Origin: Butyrivibrio sp. AE3004
GTDB lineage: Bacteria > Bacillota > Clostridia > Lachnospirales > Lachnospiraceae
NCBI RefSeq assembly: GCF_000703165.1
Contig: NZ_JNLQ01000002.1
Coordinates: 3,472,001 to 3,536,000, forward strand
Reading direction: 5' to 3'
Length of the DNA: 64,000 bases
The notes under the pieces are model-generated. The model worked only from the letters and a program-made list of their open reading frames with translations. It ran no database searches and had not been told where the DNA came from. How positions within the stretch are numbered: position 1 is the first letter of the stretch; each line of letters starts with the position of its first letter. This document shows, in pieces, positions 16,445 through 25,950 of the stretch. The translations under genes and the position numbers were made by a program.

Positions 16445-17257
16445 TTAGAATGAACCACTGCTTCCGCCGTGCGAGGTTCCGGACGATCCGGAGTGCGTTG
16501 AAGATCCCGAGCTTTCCTTTGGCCTTGCGGTCTTTGTGACAGCTACCCTGAGGAAACGATCACTCCTGTTGGAAAGAGATAGTCCGTCTTGTGAGTAATT
16601 GGATGCACCTGTCTCCCGATGTACTGTGTGAAGCTGTCCTATAAAGTAAAACAGTGGAAGGAGGGCAAGGAGGAAACCTGCTACTATACAAATAAACAGT
16701 TTACCCGGTGTAAAGGTCTTACTGTCAATTACGTTTTGTTGTCTTTTGGCACATGCGGAAATGAACTTATCAAAGGAACGGTAATAGTACCCTGCTGAAA
16801 GATCACTTTTGCAGACATCTATCAGATCCGCCTGAGCGGAATCGGTGAAGACACCGATTGCTGTTCCGGTTGTCGTGATATGCCATTGCCTGGATGTTAT
16901 ATCAATCAGGAATAAAATGCCGTTATTAGTTCCATTGTAGCCGTATCCGTTATAATCGTAGAAATCATCAGCATATGCTGTAACATCTCTGTTACCAAGA
17001 TCGTTTATGGTAACTATGACAATTGCGGATTCGTACTGATTCTCAACCTCATAAATATGGTCTGCTAGCGACTGTTCTTCCTCATCTGTAAGAAGATCTG
17101 CGCTGTCAACGATAGGATAAAGCGATCCGTCTGTACAATAAACAGGATCCACCATGCCGGAACCGTCAGCTTTTACCTGAAAAGAGGATAATACCGGCAA
17201 AGACAGTATCATACAGATAAGCAGGCAGGTAAAAATATTAATTTGTTTCTTATTCAT
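16445..17257 (-). CDS. TPM-domain membrane protein (YgcG/YdjH-like)
   Basis: About 270 residues: signal peptide (MNKKQINIFTCLLICMILSL...), an extracytoplasmic TPM domain at about 35-190 (IVDSADLLTDEEEQSLADHI, AIVIVTINDLGNRD, NNGILFLIDITSRQWHI), one membrane helix at about 195-217, and a Gly/Ser/His-rich tail ending in GTSHGGSSGSF. TPM domains are found in Psb32 and in the Bacillus YdjH protein. The ATG at 17257 is preferred because AAGGA lies upstream and a signal peptide starts there; the longer frame from 17299 would overlap the upstream gene. It is the last gene of a three-gene unit with zinc-ribbon and SPFH proteins. Confidence 0.85.
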   Translation of the reverse strand: MNKKQINIFTCLLICMILSLPVLSSFQVKADGSGMVDPVYCTDGSLYPIVDSADLLTDEEEQSLADHIYEVENQYESAIVIVTINDLGNRDVTAYADDFYDYNGYGYNGTNNGILFLIDITSRQWHITTTGTAIGVFTDSAQADLIDVCKSDLSAGYYYRSFDKFISACAKRQQNVIDSKTFTPGKLFICIVAGFLLALLPLFYFIGQLHTVHRETGASNYSQDGLSLSNRSDRFLRVAVTKTARPKESSGSSTHSGSSGTSHGGSSGSF

Positions 17258-17274
17258 AAACTGATCCTTCCGGG

Positions 17275-18360
17275 TTACATGGAAATAATTATCAGGCAAA
17301 CTATTACTGCCAGAGCGGTAAAGCCAAGTGCGGACAAAATATAAAGGAAAAATGCTTTAACCTTGTCTACAGGCAGATTACCGACAAATTTTCCGTTTTG
17401 ACCATTCATGGCAAATAAATAGTTATTGCCATTCCAGCTGGTGTTCAGAAGCCATACCGGATAAAGTGCGTATTGATGTGACAGAGAGCCTATCGTCTGA
17501 TCCTTGGAAGCAATGTTGACTGTTGAATATCCTGTTACGGTATTTCTGATGTCATTTTCGACAGTATGCTTCATTCTATCAAGAATGTGAGTCTTGGTTT
17601 CTTCAGCATTGATGTCGTATCTGTTTGCAAGAAAACCTGCCAGATATCCACTGTTAAACGGAACCGCTTCCTTAAAATCGAAGGGTTCGATGGATTCCAT
17701 AAGATCATCAGGCATCTCCTTGGATGCATCGTGCGGAACGTGAGAGAAGGATTCACTTCCTGCCCTGTCAACCTCGAAAAAGCTTGTTTCCGTGTAATTG
17801 TAGTCACTGTCACTCCAGGTTCTTACTTTTGTGGCATTATATCTGTAGCTTGCATTGATTTTGCCGTCATACAGCCAGTAAGGGATATAAATTCCTCTTA
17901 TTTTGTCTATATGATTCTGTTCAAAGAAAACCTTGGGTAAAAGAAACTTTCCTTTGACATAGCCGGAGTAGGCATCCATTGCATCCTGTTTGTCTTTCTT
18001 AAAGGGAATGACATAATCGGGACGCAGATCACCTGAGAACTTTTCTTTTACGACTACGTTGTTGCTGCAGAAGGGACATGTAAGAGAGCCCTCGTTTTCC
18101 GAAGCTACAATTTCGCCCCCGCAGGACTGACAGGAATAAACGACCATACCATCGGTTTCACCGGGCTTCCACTCAGTGCCTTCGGAAAGCCATTCATTGC
18201 TGTCTGCCTTTGCATCCTTATCCTGCTCCTCCTGTCTTGGTGCGACATAATCCTGGACTTTTATCTTGGTGTCGCAAAAGGGACAGGAGAGCATCTGATT
18301 TTTAGTGTCAAAATTCATTACCCCACCACAGGCGGGGCATTCATATTCGGTTAATCCCAT
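17275..18360 (-). CDS. Double zinc-ribbon membrane protein (YdjG-like)
   Basis: A 361-residue protein. Two TFIIB-like zinc ribbons open it: YECPACGG...LSCPFCD (about 6-30) and YSCQSCGG...LTCPFCS (about 77-100). A conserved central domain follows (DYVIPFKKDKQDAMDAYSGY, GIYIPYWLYDGKI, then an ETK/HILDRMKHTVE helix), and a single hydrophobic helix ends the protein (about 335-359), so it is tail-anchored with the ribbons in the cytoplasm. It resembles Bacillus YdjG, a partner of PspA. It lies between the SPFH gene (20 bases upstream) and the TPM gene. Confidence 0.8.
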   Translation of the reverse strand: MGLTEYECPACGGVMNFDTKNQMLSCPFCDTKIKVQDYVAPRQEEQDKDAKADSNEWLSEGTEWKPGETDGMVVYSCQSCGGEIVASENEGSLTCPFCSNNVVVKEKFSGDLRPDYVIPFKKDKQDAMDAYSGYVKGKFLLPKVFFEQNHIDKIRGIYIPYWLYDGKINASYRYNATKVRTWSDSDYNYTETSFFEVDRAGSESFSHVPHDASKEMPDDLMESIEPFDFKEAVPFNSGYLAGFLANRYDINAEETKTHILDRMKHTVENDIRNTVTGYSTVNIASKDQTIGSLSHQYALYPVWLLNTSWNGNNYLFAMNGQNGKFVGNLPVDKVKAFFLYILSALGFTALAVIVCLIIISM

Positions 18361-18379
18361 AAACTATATATCCTAAAAA

Positions 18380-19588
18380 TTATGGTCTTGGCTTTCCACA
18401 GTTAGAGCAGAATTTGCCGTTGTTTACTGATCCGCAGGAGCATGTCCAGTCACTGCTGGGCCTTGGCTGGCCGCAATTGGAGCAGAAGTTACCATTATTT
18501 GCTGTTCCACAGGAGCATGTCCAGCCGCCCTGACTCTGAGGCTGCATCTGAGGAGCGTTCTGAGGAGCTGCCTGAGCCTGCTGACCCATTGCAAACAGAT
18601 TGCCAGCGTTGGCGCCACCTGCCTGCTGTGCCATATTCATTCCGGCAAATGCCATCATAGGACCTGCAGATGTATTCTTTGCAGCATCCTGCATAGCCTG
18701 AGCCTGAGCTCCGACAAGAGTGGCTGCTGCCATGTTGGGATTTGTATATACAGCACTCTTCTGGAGATCCTTGATCATCTTTTCATCTTCTTCGGAAGCA
18801 TTTACTGAATTAATACCGAAGGTTGAAATTTTTATACCATAGGTGTTACCCCATTTAGCAGATAATACTTCATTGAGAGCATCAGCAATTTCGTTGGTAT
18901 GTCCGGGGAGAGCACTGTAACGAACGCCTGTCTCGGAAAGCTTTGCAAATGCAGGCTGAAGAGCGGTTAAAAGTTCACTCTTAAGCTGAGATTCGATGTT
19001 TTCTCTCTTGTATACTCCCTGGAAATTACCGCAGAGGTTTGTATAGAAAAGAATAGGGTCTACAATCTTGTAGCTGTATTCACCGTGGCATCTGATTGAA
19101 ATATCAACGTCGAGACCGATGTTTTTGTCGATTACACGGAACGGAACAGGATTAGCGGTACCATACTTGTTACCGATGATATCCTTTGTGTTGATGTAGT
19201 AAACACGCTGGTCATTTCCTGTATCTCCGCCAAAGCTTATTCTTTTGCCGATTTTCTTGAAAGTTTCCTTGATGTTTTCGGAAAGACTTCCGTAGAAAAG
19301 AGAGGGCTCGGTGCTCACATCATATACGAACTCTCCGGGCTCTGCGCAAATTTCTGTAACCTTGCCCTGATCTACAATGATCATGCACTGTCCGTCAGCA
19401 ACAGCTAAGATAGAACCGTTTGAGATGATGTTATCGTTACCCTTTGTGTTTGAGCTTCCTTTACCTGTGCGCTTAGAAGCTTTAACAGCAAGTGTGTCAG
19501 CAGGCATAGCATCACAGTAGAAATACTCTCTCCAGGAATCAGCAAGAACACTTGAAGCAGCACCAATTCCAGCCTGTAAAATACCCAT
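18380..19588 (-). CDS. SPFH-domain protein with C-terminal zinc ribbons (YdjI-like)
   Basis: A 402-residue protein of the virion-core-protein/YdjI group of SPFH (band 7) proteins. The SPFH domain covers about 45-270 (SILAVADGQCMIIVDQGKV, FRVIDKNIGLDVDISIRCHG, then a helix-rich stretch). An Ala/Gln-rich region leads to two tandem zinc ribbons (WTCSCG...FCSNCGQPRP and its near repeat) at the C-terminus. In B. subtilis the YdjGHI set recruits this protein with PspA to the membrane under envelope stress; no pspA is visible within this window. GGAGG at the correct spacing precedes the ATG, and a likely promoter lies at 19664-19669. Confidence 0.85.
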   Translation of the reverse strand: MGILQAGIGAASSVLADSWREYFYCDAMPADTLAVKASKRTGKGSSNTKGNDNIISNGSILAVADGQCMIIVDQGKVTEICAEPGEFVYDVSTEPSLFYGSLSENIKETFKKIGKRISFGGDTGNDQRVYYINTKDIIGNKYGTANPVPFRVIDKNIGLDVDISIRCHGEYSYKIVDPILFYTNLCGNFQGVYKRENIESQLKSELLTALQPAFAKLSETGVRYSALPGHTNEIADALNEVLSAKWGNTYGIKISTFGINSVNASEEDEKMIKDLQKSAVYTNPNMAAATLVGAQAQAMQDAAKNTSAGPMMAFAGMNMAQQAGGANAGNLFAMGQQAQAAPQNAPQMQPQSQGGWTCSCGTANNGNFCSNCGQPRPSSDWTCSCGSVNNGKFCSNCGKPRP

Positions 19589-19909
19589 ATAACAATACCC
19601 TCCTTTATTTATACATGTTTTTTATTTTTGTTTGTTGTCAGACCATTGCCGGACACTGAAAAAATTATATCACAATTGACTGCTGATTTCTGAAAAAATA
19701 ATACAAAATGAGCCTATCTTGCGCTTTTTTGCAAATATTGGCTGAGGTTTTTGGCGGATAGGTAAAAATCAGATTACAAGATTTACACCAAATAGCGGAA
19801 AAGCAGAAAGGAGCATGTCCAATACGATTTCCGAATTTCTGAAGAAATTAAGAAATCTATAGTATAATCAGTTGAAAAGATAAAAAATTACAAGAGTTGG
19901 GGAAGACAT
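19589..19909. promoter_or_regulatory. Divergent intergenic region with promoters for the SPFH operon and the 2Fe-2S protein
   Basis: On the - strand TATAAT (19669 to 19664), preceded by TG one base away, forms an extended -10 about 75 bases before the SPFH start. On the + strand TATAAT at 19863-19868 lies 42 bases before the TTG start of the 2Fe-2S protein; its -35 is weak. No gene is seen in the 320 bases. Confidence 0.5.
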
Positions 19910-21574
19910 TTGATTAAAAAATGTAAATTAAAATATAAGGATATAGAATATGACATTCTTCCGGGAACACTTCTGTCAGAGTTTATGATAAAAGAAGGCT
20001 TTAGTGTTTCCATGCCATGTGGAGGGATGGGGACATGCGGAAAATGCCGGGTGAGGTTTAAAAGCGGAACGCCGGGAATATCTGCAGCCGACAGGAGGTT
20101 TTTTACGGAAAAAGAGCTGAAGGAAGGCTACAGACTTGCGTGCAGAGCTGTAATAAGTAATGACTGTGAGCTTAGCTATGCAGTTGAGACACTGATTCAT
20201 CATGAAGAAAATACTAAAGGTAAGGCCGAGGCTTTATCAGACCGGCTGTCAGATGACAAAGCAGGTATTTTAGAGGAACAGGGAAAAGAATACAGCTTAG
20301 TAATAGACATTGGAACAACAACAATAGCTGCTGCTCTGCTCTGTGGGGAAATAGTAATTAATGAAGTGACCGTTATGAACAGTCAGGCAGTATTTGGGGC
20401 AGATGTTATAAGCCGTATTAAGGCTGCATGTGACGGTAAAGCAGAGCCTCTTAAAGGCTGTGTCATTAATGATATAAAAAGGGCAGCAGAGCAGGTGATA
20501 AGCGGTCATTTATTATCGAAGGGGCAATCTGCGGATGATGGCAAAGAGAAATTTATATCTGTAAAGAGAACCATAATTGCAGGCAACACCACGATGCTAC
20601 ATCTTCTTACGGGGGATTCCTGCGAGGGACTGGGAAATGCGCCTTATAAACCGGTAAGACTTGAATATACCGAAGAAAGAATTTCTTCAATACCTGAGGA
20701 ATTCGGAAAAGTCATCATATTTCCCGGGATTTCGGCATTTGTAGGTGCGGATATAGTTTCGGGAATGTATGCGCTGTCTTTTGATAATATCCCCGAAGGA
20801 AAAAAATATATGCTGATAGACCTTGGCACCAATGGGGAGATGGCGGTTGCGGATTCCGAAAAAATAAGTGTTTGCTCCACTGCGGCAGGACCTGTTTTTG
20901 AGGGCGGTGGAATAACCTGCGGAATGGCCGGAATCACAGGTGCGATAGAGCATGTCTCAATAACAAATGCAGCTGAGTTTTTTTCAAAAGAAGACAATAA
21001 GGATAGTATTAAAGTAGAAACCATAGGAAAAAGAGAGCCCCTTGGTATATGCGGAAGCGGCGTTCTTGAAATTACATCAGAGCTTGTAAGGACAAAGCTT
21101 GTTGATGAGACAGGGCTTCTTCGGGATGAGCTTTTTGAATCCGGAATAACGCTGTTTAGAGGCGATGACAGGGAAATCTTTTTTTCACAAAATGATATTC
21201 GGAAAGTTCAGCTTGCAAAGGCTGCTATCAGAAGCGGTATAGACACTCTGCTTAAGGCGCACGGTTTAAGAGCGGAGGATATAGACACTGTTTTTTTGGC
21301 CGGAGGTTTTTCCGAACATTTAAATGCACATAAAATAAAGTATCTTAACATGCTTCCTGAAGAGTTTTTAAAGGAAGGCGTGACCCTATGCAAAGGAAAT
21401 ACATCACTGAAAGGTGGAATAAGGCTTGCGGGAGAGTATGAGAAAAATGAAGAAACCCGAAAAGCTGACGATCCTGTTAAAAGGCTTAAAGTTATAACTG
21501 ATAAGGCTGAATATATTCCGCTTGCGGAAACTGATACATTCAGCGAAGCCTTTATTGAAGCTATGAATTTCTGA
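19910..21574 (+). CDS. 2Fe-2S / ASKHA-domain protein, RACo-like corrinoid activator
   Basis: A 554-residue protein. The N-terminus is a plant-type 2Fe-2S ferredoxin with C37, C43, C46 and C78 (PCGGMGTCGKC and LACRA). From about residue 128 it carries an actin-like ATPase of the DUF4445 type: VIDIGTTTIAAALL, TIIAGNTTMLHLL, PGISAFVGADIVSG, LIDLGTNGEMAV, GICGSGVLEI and VFLAGGFSEHLN. This layout is that of reductive activators of corrinoid enzymes (RACo, RamA-like), which reduce Co(II) in methyltransferases using ATP. No corrinoid protein or methyltransferase is near, so its target is unknown. TTG at 19910 with an upstream GGGGA is the only sensible start. Confidence 0.82.
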   Translation: MIKKCKLKYKDIEYDILPGTLLSEFMIKEGFSVSMPCGGMGTCGKCRVRFKSGTPGISAADRRFFTEKELKEGYRLACRAVISNDCELSYAVETLIHHEENTKGKAEALSDRLSDDKAGILEEQGKEYSLVIDIGTTTIAAALLCGEIVINEVTVMNSQAVFGADVISRIKAACDGKAEPLKGCVINDIKRAAEQVISGHLLSKGQSADDGKEKFISVKRTIIAGNTTMLHLLTGDSCEGLGNAPYKPVRLEYTEERISSIPEEFGKVIIFPGISAFVGADIVSGMYALSFDNIPEGKKYMLIDLGTNGEMAVADSEKISVCSTAAGPVFEGGGITCGMAGITGAIEHVSITNAAEFFSKEDNKDSIKVETIGKREPLGICGSGVLEITSELVRTKLVDETGLLRDELFESGITLFRGDDREIFFSQNDIRKVQLAKAAIRSGIDTLLKAHGLRAEDIDTVFLAGGFSEHLNAHKIKYLNMLPEEFLKEGVTLCKGNTSLKGGIRLAGEYEKNEETRKADDPVKRLKVITDKAEYIPLAETDTFSEAFIEAMNF

Positions 21575-21623
21575 AAGTTTATAAAAATTTTATATTTGTG
21601 TCCTCGATTTCACATGTGCACAA

Positions 21624-21652
21624 TTGATTTATATTTTTGTTATACTTATAAT
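21624..21652 (+). promoter_or_regulatory. Sigma-A-type promoter of ftsH
   Basis: TTGATT (21624-21629) and TATAAT (21647-21652) are separated by 17 bases, an almost ideal arrangement, 33 bases upstream of the ftsH ATG. Confidence 0.75.
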
Positions 21653-21685
21653 AGAACGATAATATATAGTTAAAATGAGGTAAAT

Positions 21686-23962
21686 ATGGATAACAATTAT
21701 AACAACAATAATGGCCAGGGAGGCGACAACGGCCCCAAGAAGCAAAATATACTTCTTCTTGTGGTGGCAGCGCTTGTGACAGTCCTCTTTATGACATATT
21801 TCATGCGAGCAGTAACCTCAACAAGTAATAAAGAAGTTACATATTCCGAATTCATTCAGATGATCGCTGAAAAAAAGGTCGAAAGCGTAGTAATTGAGAA
21901 TGACAGAATAACTATCATTCCGAAGGTGAGCTCGGACGAGCTCAAATATAATCCTTTCTATGGGTCAACCACTGTAATGAACTATTACACCGGTAAGGCA
22001 GAGGATGATTCGACTCTTACCAAAAGACTTCTCGATGCGGGAATTCCGGTAAGCAGCGAGGTGCCTGATTCTTCAAGTGCCATCATTTCCTTTGCGGTTT
22101 ATTATGTACTTCCCATTCTTCTGATGTGGCTTATACTGTCATTTGTTTTCAGACGTATGTCAAAGGGTGGCGGTCCTCTTGGAATAGGAAAGAATAATGC
22201 TAAGGTTTATATGCAGCGTGAAACCGGTGTGACATTTAAGGATGTTGCAGGTGAGGATGAGGCAAAGGAATCTCTGGTTGAGGTCGTTGACTTCCTCCAC
22301 AATCCCGGAAGATATGTAAAAATCGGTGCAAAGCTTCCTAAAGGTGCACTTCTTGTAGGACCTCCCGGAACAGGTAAGACACTTCTTGCCAAGGCTGTTG
22401 CCGGTGAGGCACATGTTCCTTTTTATTCACTTGCAGGTTCAGACTTTATTGAACTTTATGTCGGTGTCGGAGCAAGCCGTGTGCGTGAACTCTTTTCAGA
22501 GGCCAGCAAAAACGCTCCCTGCATTATTTTTATCGATGAGATTGATGCCATAGGAAGAAGCCGTGACAATAAGTACGGCGGCGGTAATGAAGAACGTGAG
22601 CAGACTCTTAACCAGCTGCTTTCAGAGATGGACGGTTTTGATTCTTCAAAGGGGGTACTTGTTCTTGGTGCGACAAACAGACCTGAAATCCTTGATAAAG
22701 CTCTTCTTCGTCCCGGACGTTTCGACAGAAGAATTATAGTTGATAAACCCGATCTTAAGGGTCGTGAAGAAATACTGAAGGTTCACTCCAAAGATGTTAA
22801 GATGGATGAGACCGTTGATCTTAAGGCGATTGCACTTGCAACCAGCGGTGCAGTAGGTTCTGATCTTGCAAACATGATAAACGAAGCAGCTATCAATGCT
22901 GTTAAGGCTCACAGAGAATATGTATGCCAGCAGGATCTTATGGAAGCGGTTGAGCAGGTTCTTGTCGGAAAAGAAAAGAAAGACAGAATTCTCAGCAAGG
23001 AAGAGAGAAAGATTGTTTCTTACCATGAAGTGGGACATGCTCTTATAAGTGCGGTTCAGAAAAACACTGAGCCTGTGCAGAAGATAACAATTGTTCCAAG
23101 GACTATGGGTGCACTTGGTTATGTAATGCAGGTTCCCGAGGATGAAAAATACCTTGAGACCAAGGATGAGATCTTAGATGATATCATCGTAGCTCTCGGC
23201 GGACGTGCTGCTGAAGAGGTTATTTTCAACACTGTTACAACAGGTGCGGAGAATGATATTGAGAAGGCAACATCCATGGCCAGAAGCATGATCACCATGT
23301 TTGGTATGAGCGATAAGTTCGGACTCATGCAGCTTGAATCAATCCAGAACAGATACCTTGACGGAAACAGGGTGCTCAATTGCAGCCCTCAGACAGAATA
23401 CCTTGTTGATGAGGAAGTAAAGAAATTACTTGCCGATTGTTATGAAAAGGCAAAGCAGATCATCCGTGATCACATTGACACCATGGATAAGATTGCTCAG
23501 TTCCTTATCGAAAAAGAAACAATTACAGGTAAGGAATTCATGAAGATTTACCGTGAGGTTGAAAATATTCCGGAGCCTACCGAGGAAGAGATTGAAGCTT
23601 CCAAGCACGGAAGAATTTATGCAACCCGTCCCGAGTCAGCAGCTGTTGGTGAAAATGTTCCGATAAAGGAGAATAAGCCAAAGGAGGAAGCTATTACCAC
23701 TCCTTCAGACGAACCGGCACCTGCACAGAGCACTTCATATGAACAGCAGGATGCTTCTTACGGACAGACAGTACCGCAGCAGGGTTCATATTATGATTAT
23801 CAGCAGGGTGCTACAGGAAGCATTTTTGAAGCTGAGGTTAATGACAAGGGTGTTCAGAATAACTCTTCAGAAGAAAACCAAAACGATTCTTATGAAGACA
23901 TAAATGAGGGACAGCCGTCAGGCGGAAGATTTTCACATGTTCCGGATAATTTTGATAAGTAA
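21686..23962 (+). CDS. ftsH: ATP-dependent zinc metalloprotease FtsH
   Basis: A 758-residue membrane AAA protease that extracts and degrades membrane and unstable cytosolic proteins. Order: Asn-rich N-terminus, membrane helix (about 22-42), periplasmic FtsH_ext domain, second helix (about 134-155), AAA module with GPPGTGKT Walker A, FIDEIDAIGR Walker B and SRH, then the M41 peptidase with HEVGH. The tail after about residue 640 is Gln/Ser/Tyr-rich and disordered (about 115 residues), longer than in E. coli. It has its own promoter and is followed by a hairpin at 23981-24007. Confidence 0.97.
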   Translation: MDNNYNNNNGQGGDNGPKKQNILLLVVAALVTVLFMTYFMRAVTSTSNKEVTYSEFIQMIAEKKVESVVIENDRITIIPKVSSDELKYNPFYGSTTVMNYYTGKAEDDSTLTKRLLDAGIPVSSEVPDSSSAIISFAVYYVLPILLMWLILSFVFRRMSKGGGPLGIGKNNAKVYMQRETGVTFKDVAGEDEAKESLVEVVDFLHNPGRYVKIGAKLPKGALLVGPPGTGKTLLAKAVAGEAHVPFYSLAGSDFIELYVGVGASRVRELFSEASKNAPCIIFIDEIDAIGRSRDNKYGGGNEEREQTLNQLLSEMDGFDSSKGVLVLGATNRPEILDKALLRPGRFDRRIIVDKPDLKGREEILKVHSKDVKMDETVDLKAIALATSGAVGSDLANMINEAAINAVKAHREYVCQQDLMEAVEQVLVGKEKKDRILSKEERKIVSYHEVGHALISAVQKNTEPVQKITIVPRTMGALGYVMQVPEDEKYLETKDEILDDIIVALGGRAAEEVIFNTVTTGAENDIEKATSMARSMITMFGMSDKFGLMQLESIQNRYLDGNRVLNCSPQTEYLVDEEVKKLLADCYEKAKQIIRDHIDTMDKIAQFLIEKETITGKEFMKIYREVENIPEPTEEEIEASKHGRIYATRPESAAVGENVPIKENKPKEEAITTPSDEPAPAQSTSYEQQDASYGQTVPQQGSYYDYQQGATGSIFEAEVNDKGVQNNSSEENQNDSYEDINEGQPSGGRFSHVPDNFDK

Positions 23963-23980
23963 ACAATAAAAGATTCTAAG

Positions 23981-24010
23981 AAGGGCTGTCGCTATGCGGC
24001 AGCCTTTCTG
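23981..24010 (+). terminator. Likely terminator or attenuator between ftsH and uvrC
   Basis: AAGGGCTGTCGC (23981-23992) pairs with GCGGCAGCCTTT (23996-24007) over 12 positions including two G-T pairs. The following T content is modest, so termination may be partial. Confidence 0.55.
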
Positions 24011-24024
24011 ATAATATTTGATAT

Positions 24025-25902
24025 ATGGAAGATAAATTTAACGTACAGGAAGAACTAAAAAAATTACCGAATCAGCCCGGTGTTTACATCATGCGTGATG
24101 AAAATGACACTATCATGTATGTGGGAAAGGCTGTGAACCTTCACAACCGTGTAAGGTCTTATTTTCGTAAAATAGTGGGAAGAGGACCTCAGATTGATCG
24201 TATGGTTCAGCAGATAGCAAGGTTTGAATATATAGTCACCGACTCAGAGCTTGAAGCATTGGTACTGGAGAATAATCTTATAAAAGAGAACAATCCTCGT
24301 TACAACACTATGCTTAAGGACGATAAGACCTACCCTTATATCAAGGTGACGGTTTTTGAGGAATATCCACGTATTCTGTTTTCACGCCTTATGAAGAAGG
24401 ACAAATCCAAGTATTTTGGTCCTTTTACAAGTGCAGCTGCGGTTAAGGACACTATAGAGCTGATCAACAAAATCTATGGCCTAAGGACCTGTAACCGAGT
24501 TTTGCCAAGGGATATAGGCGTTGACAGACCGTGCCTTAATTACCACATGAACAGATGCTCTGCGCCTTGTGACGGCAAGATAACCAAAGAAGAATATGCA
24601 GAGAGAATTCATGGTGCTTTGGATTTCCTCGAAGGAAATTATGCCCCTATAATAAAGGATTTAACAGATAAGATGGAGGCAGCATCCGAGGAACTCAATT
24701 TTGAGAAAGCGGCTACCTACAGGGACCTTCTTTCAAGTGTCAGACAGGTTGCACAGAAGCAGAAGATGACCGATCAGGCTATGGAGGATAAGGATATACT
24801 TGCAATTGCATCCGACGAAAATGATGCGGTTGTGCAGGTATTCTTTGTGAGAGACGGAAGGCTTATCGGACGTGAACATTTTTATATGACACATGTATCG
24901 GAAAATCCTCAGGAGGAAATACTCCTTAATTTTGTAAAGCAGTTCTATGCCGGAACACCTTTTATCCCAAGAGAGCTCATGCTTCCCGAAGCAATAGAGG
25001 ATATGGACATAATCGAGAAGTGGCTTACGCAGCGTAAGGGCAGCAGGGTGTACCTTAAGGTTCCGGAGAGAGGACAGAAGGAAAAGCTTATGGAGCTTGC
25101 TGCCCAGAACGCTGAGCTTATTTTGAGTAAGGACAAGGAGAGATTAAAGCGCGAAGAGGGAAGAACCATAGGCGCCGTAAAAGAGATAGAAAAGCTCTTA
25201 GGACTCCGGGGACTTGTCAGGATGGAGGCCTATGATATTTCAAACATAAGCGGTTTTGCCAATGTAGGATCAATGGTTGTCTATGAAAAGGGGAAGCCAA
25301 AGAGAAGCGATTACAGAAAATTCAGGATAAAATCCGTATCGGGGCCTGATGACTATGCCTGCATGAAGGAAGTCCTTACAAGACGTCTGATGCACGGACT
25401 TGAAGAAAAGCACGAGCTGGAGGTACGGGAAATAGACGCAAGGTATGGAAGCTTTACAAAATTTCCGGACCTTATCCTGATGGATGGTGGAAGAGGTCAG
25501 GTAAATATATGTCTGCAGGTGCTTGAAGAGCTTGGAATAAATATTCCGGTTTGCGGTATGGTAAAGGATGATAATCACAGGACCAGAGGGCTTTATTTCA
25601 ATAATGAAGAACTCCCAATAGACAGAAGGTCAGAGGGCTTCAAGCTGATAACCAGGATTCAGGACGAAGCCCACAGATTTGCGATTGAATACCACAGATC
25701 CCTCAGAGGAAAAGCGCAGGTAAAGAGCTCTCTTGATGAGATTCCCGGAATCGGACCGGCAAGAAGAAAGGCTCTGATGAGGCATTTTAAATCCATAGAG
25801 GATATAAGAAATGCAGATATCGAAACCCTGAAACAGGTTCCGGAAATTCCGGAGAATCAGGCTAAGCAAATCTACGAATTCTTTCACTCGTCTGAATTGT
25901 AA
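24025..25902 (+). CDS. uvrC: Excinuclease ABC subunit C
   Basis: A 625-residue UvrC of normal length, which makes both incisions in nucleotide excision repair. Visible domains: GIY-YIG nuclease at the N-terminus ([20 protein letters not shown]), a cysteine cluster ([17 protein letters not shown]), the UvrB-contacting UVR motif at about 205-240, the RNase H-like nuclease ([11 protein letters not shown]...[12 protein letters not shown]), and tandem helix-hairpin-helix motifs ([16 protein letters not shown]). No strong ribosome binding site precedes the ATG. Confidence 0.97.
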   Translation: MEDKFNVQEELKKLPNQPGVYIMRDENDTIMYVGKAVNLHNRVRSYFRKIVGRGPQIDRMVQQIARFEYIVTDSELEALVLENNLIKENNPRYNTMLKDDKTYPYIKVTVFEEYPRILFSRLMKKDKSKYFGPFTSAAAVKDTIELINKIYGLRTCNRVLPRDIGVDRPCLNYHMNRCSAPCDGKITKEEYAERIHGALDFLEGNYAPIIKDLTDKMEAASEELNFEKAATYRDLLSSVRQVAQKQKMTDQAMEDKDILAIASDENDAVVQVFFVRDGRLIGREHFYMTHVSENPQEEILLNFVKQFYAGTPFIPRELMLPEAIEDMDIIEKWLTQRKGSRVYLKVPERGQKEKLMELAAQNAELILSKDKERLKREEGRTIGAVKEIEKLLGLRGLVRMEAYDISNISGFANVGSMVVYEKGKPKRSDYRKFRIKSVSGPDDYACMKEVLTRRLMHGLEEKHELEVREIDARYGSFTKFPDLILMDGGRGQVNICLQVLEELGINIPVCGMVKDDNHRTRGLYFNNEELPIDRRSEGFKLITRIQDEAHRFAIEYHRSLRGKAQVKSSLDEIPGIGPARRKALMRHFKSIEDIRNADIETLKQVPEIPENQAKQIYEFFHSSEL

Positions 25903-25950
25903 ATGCCCAGTTGTTGTGCTAAACTGTGGTAAGTTAGAGGGAGGTATCGA

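Noticed and set aside
18442..18660. A 72-residue + strand frame opposite the SPFH gene
   Set aside because: Shadow of the Ala/Gln-rich and zinc-ribbon coding region on the other strand.
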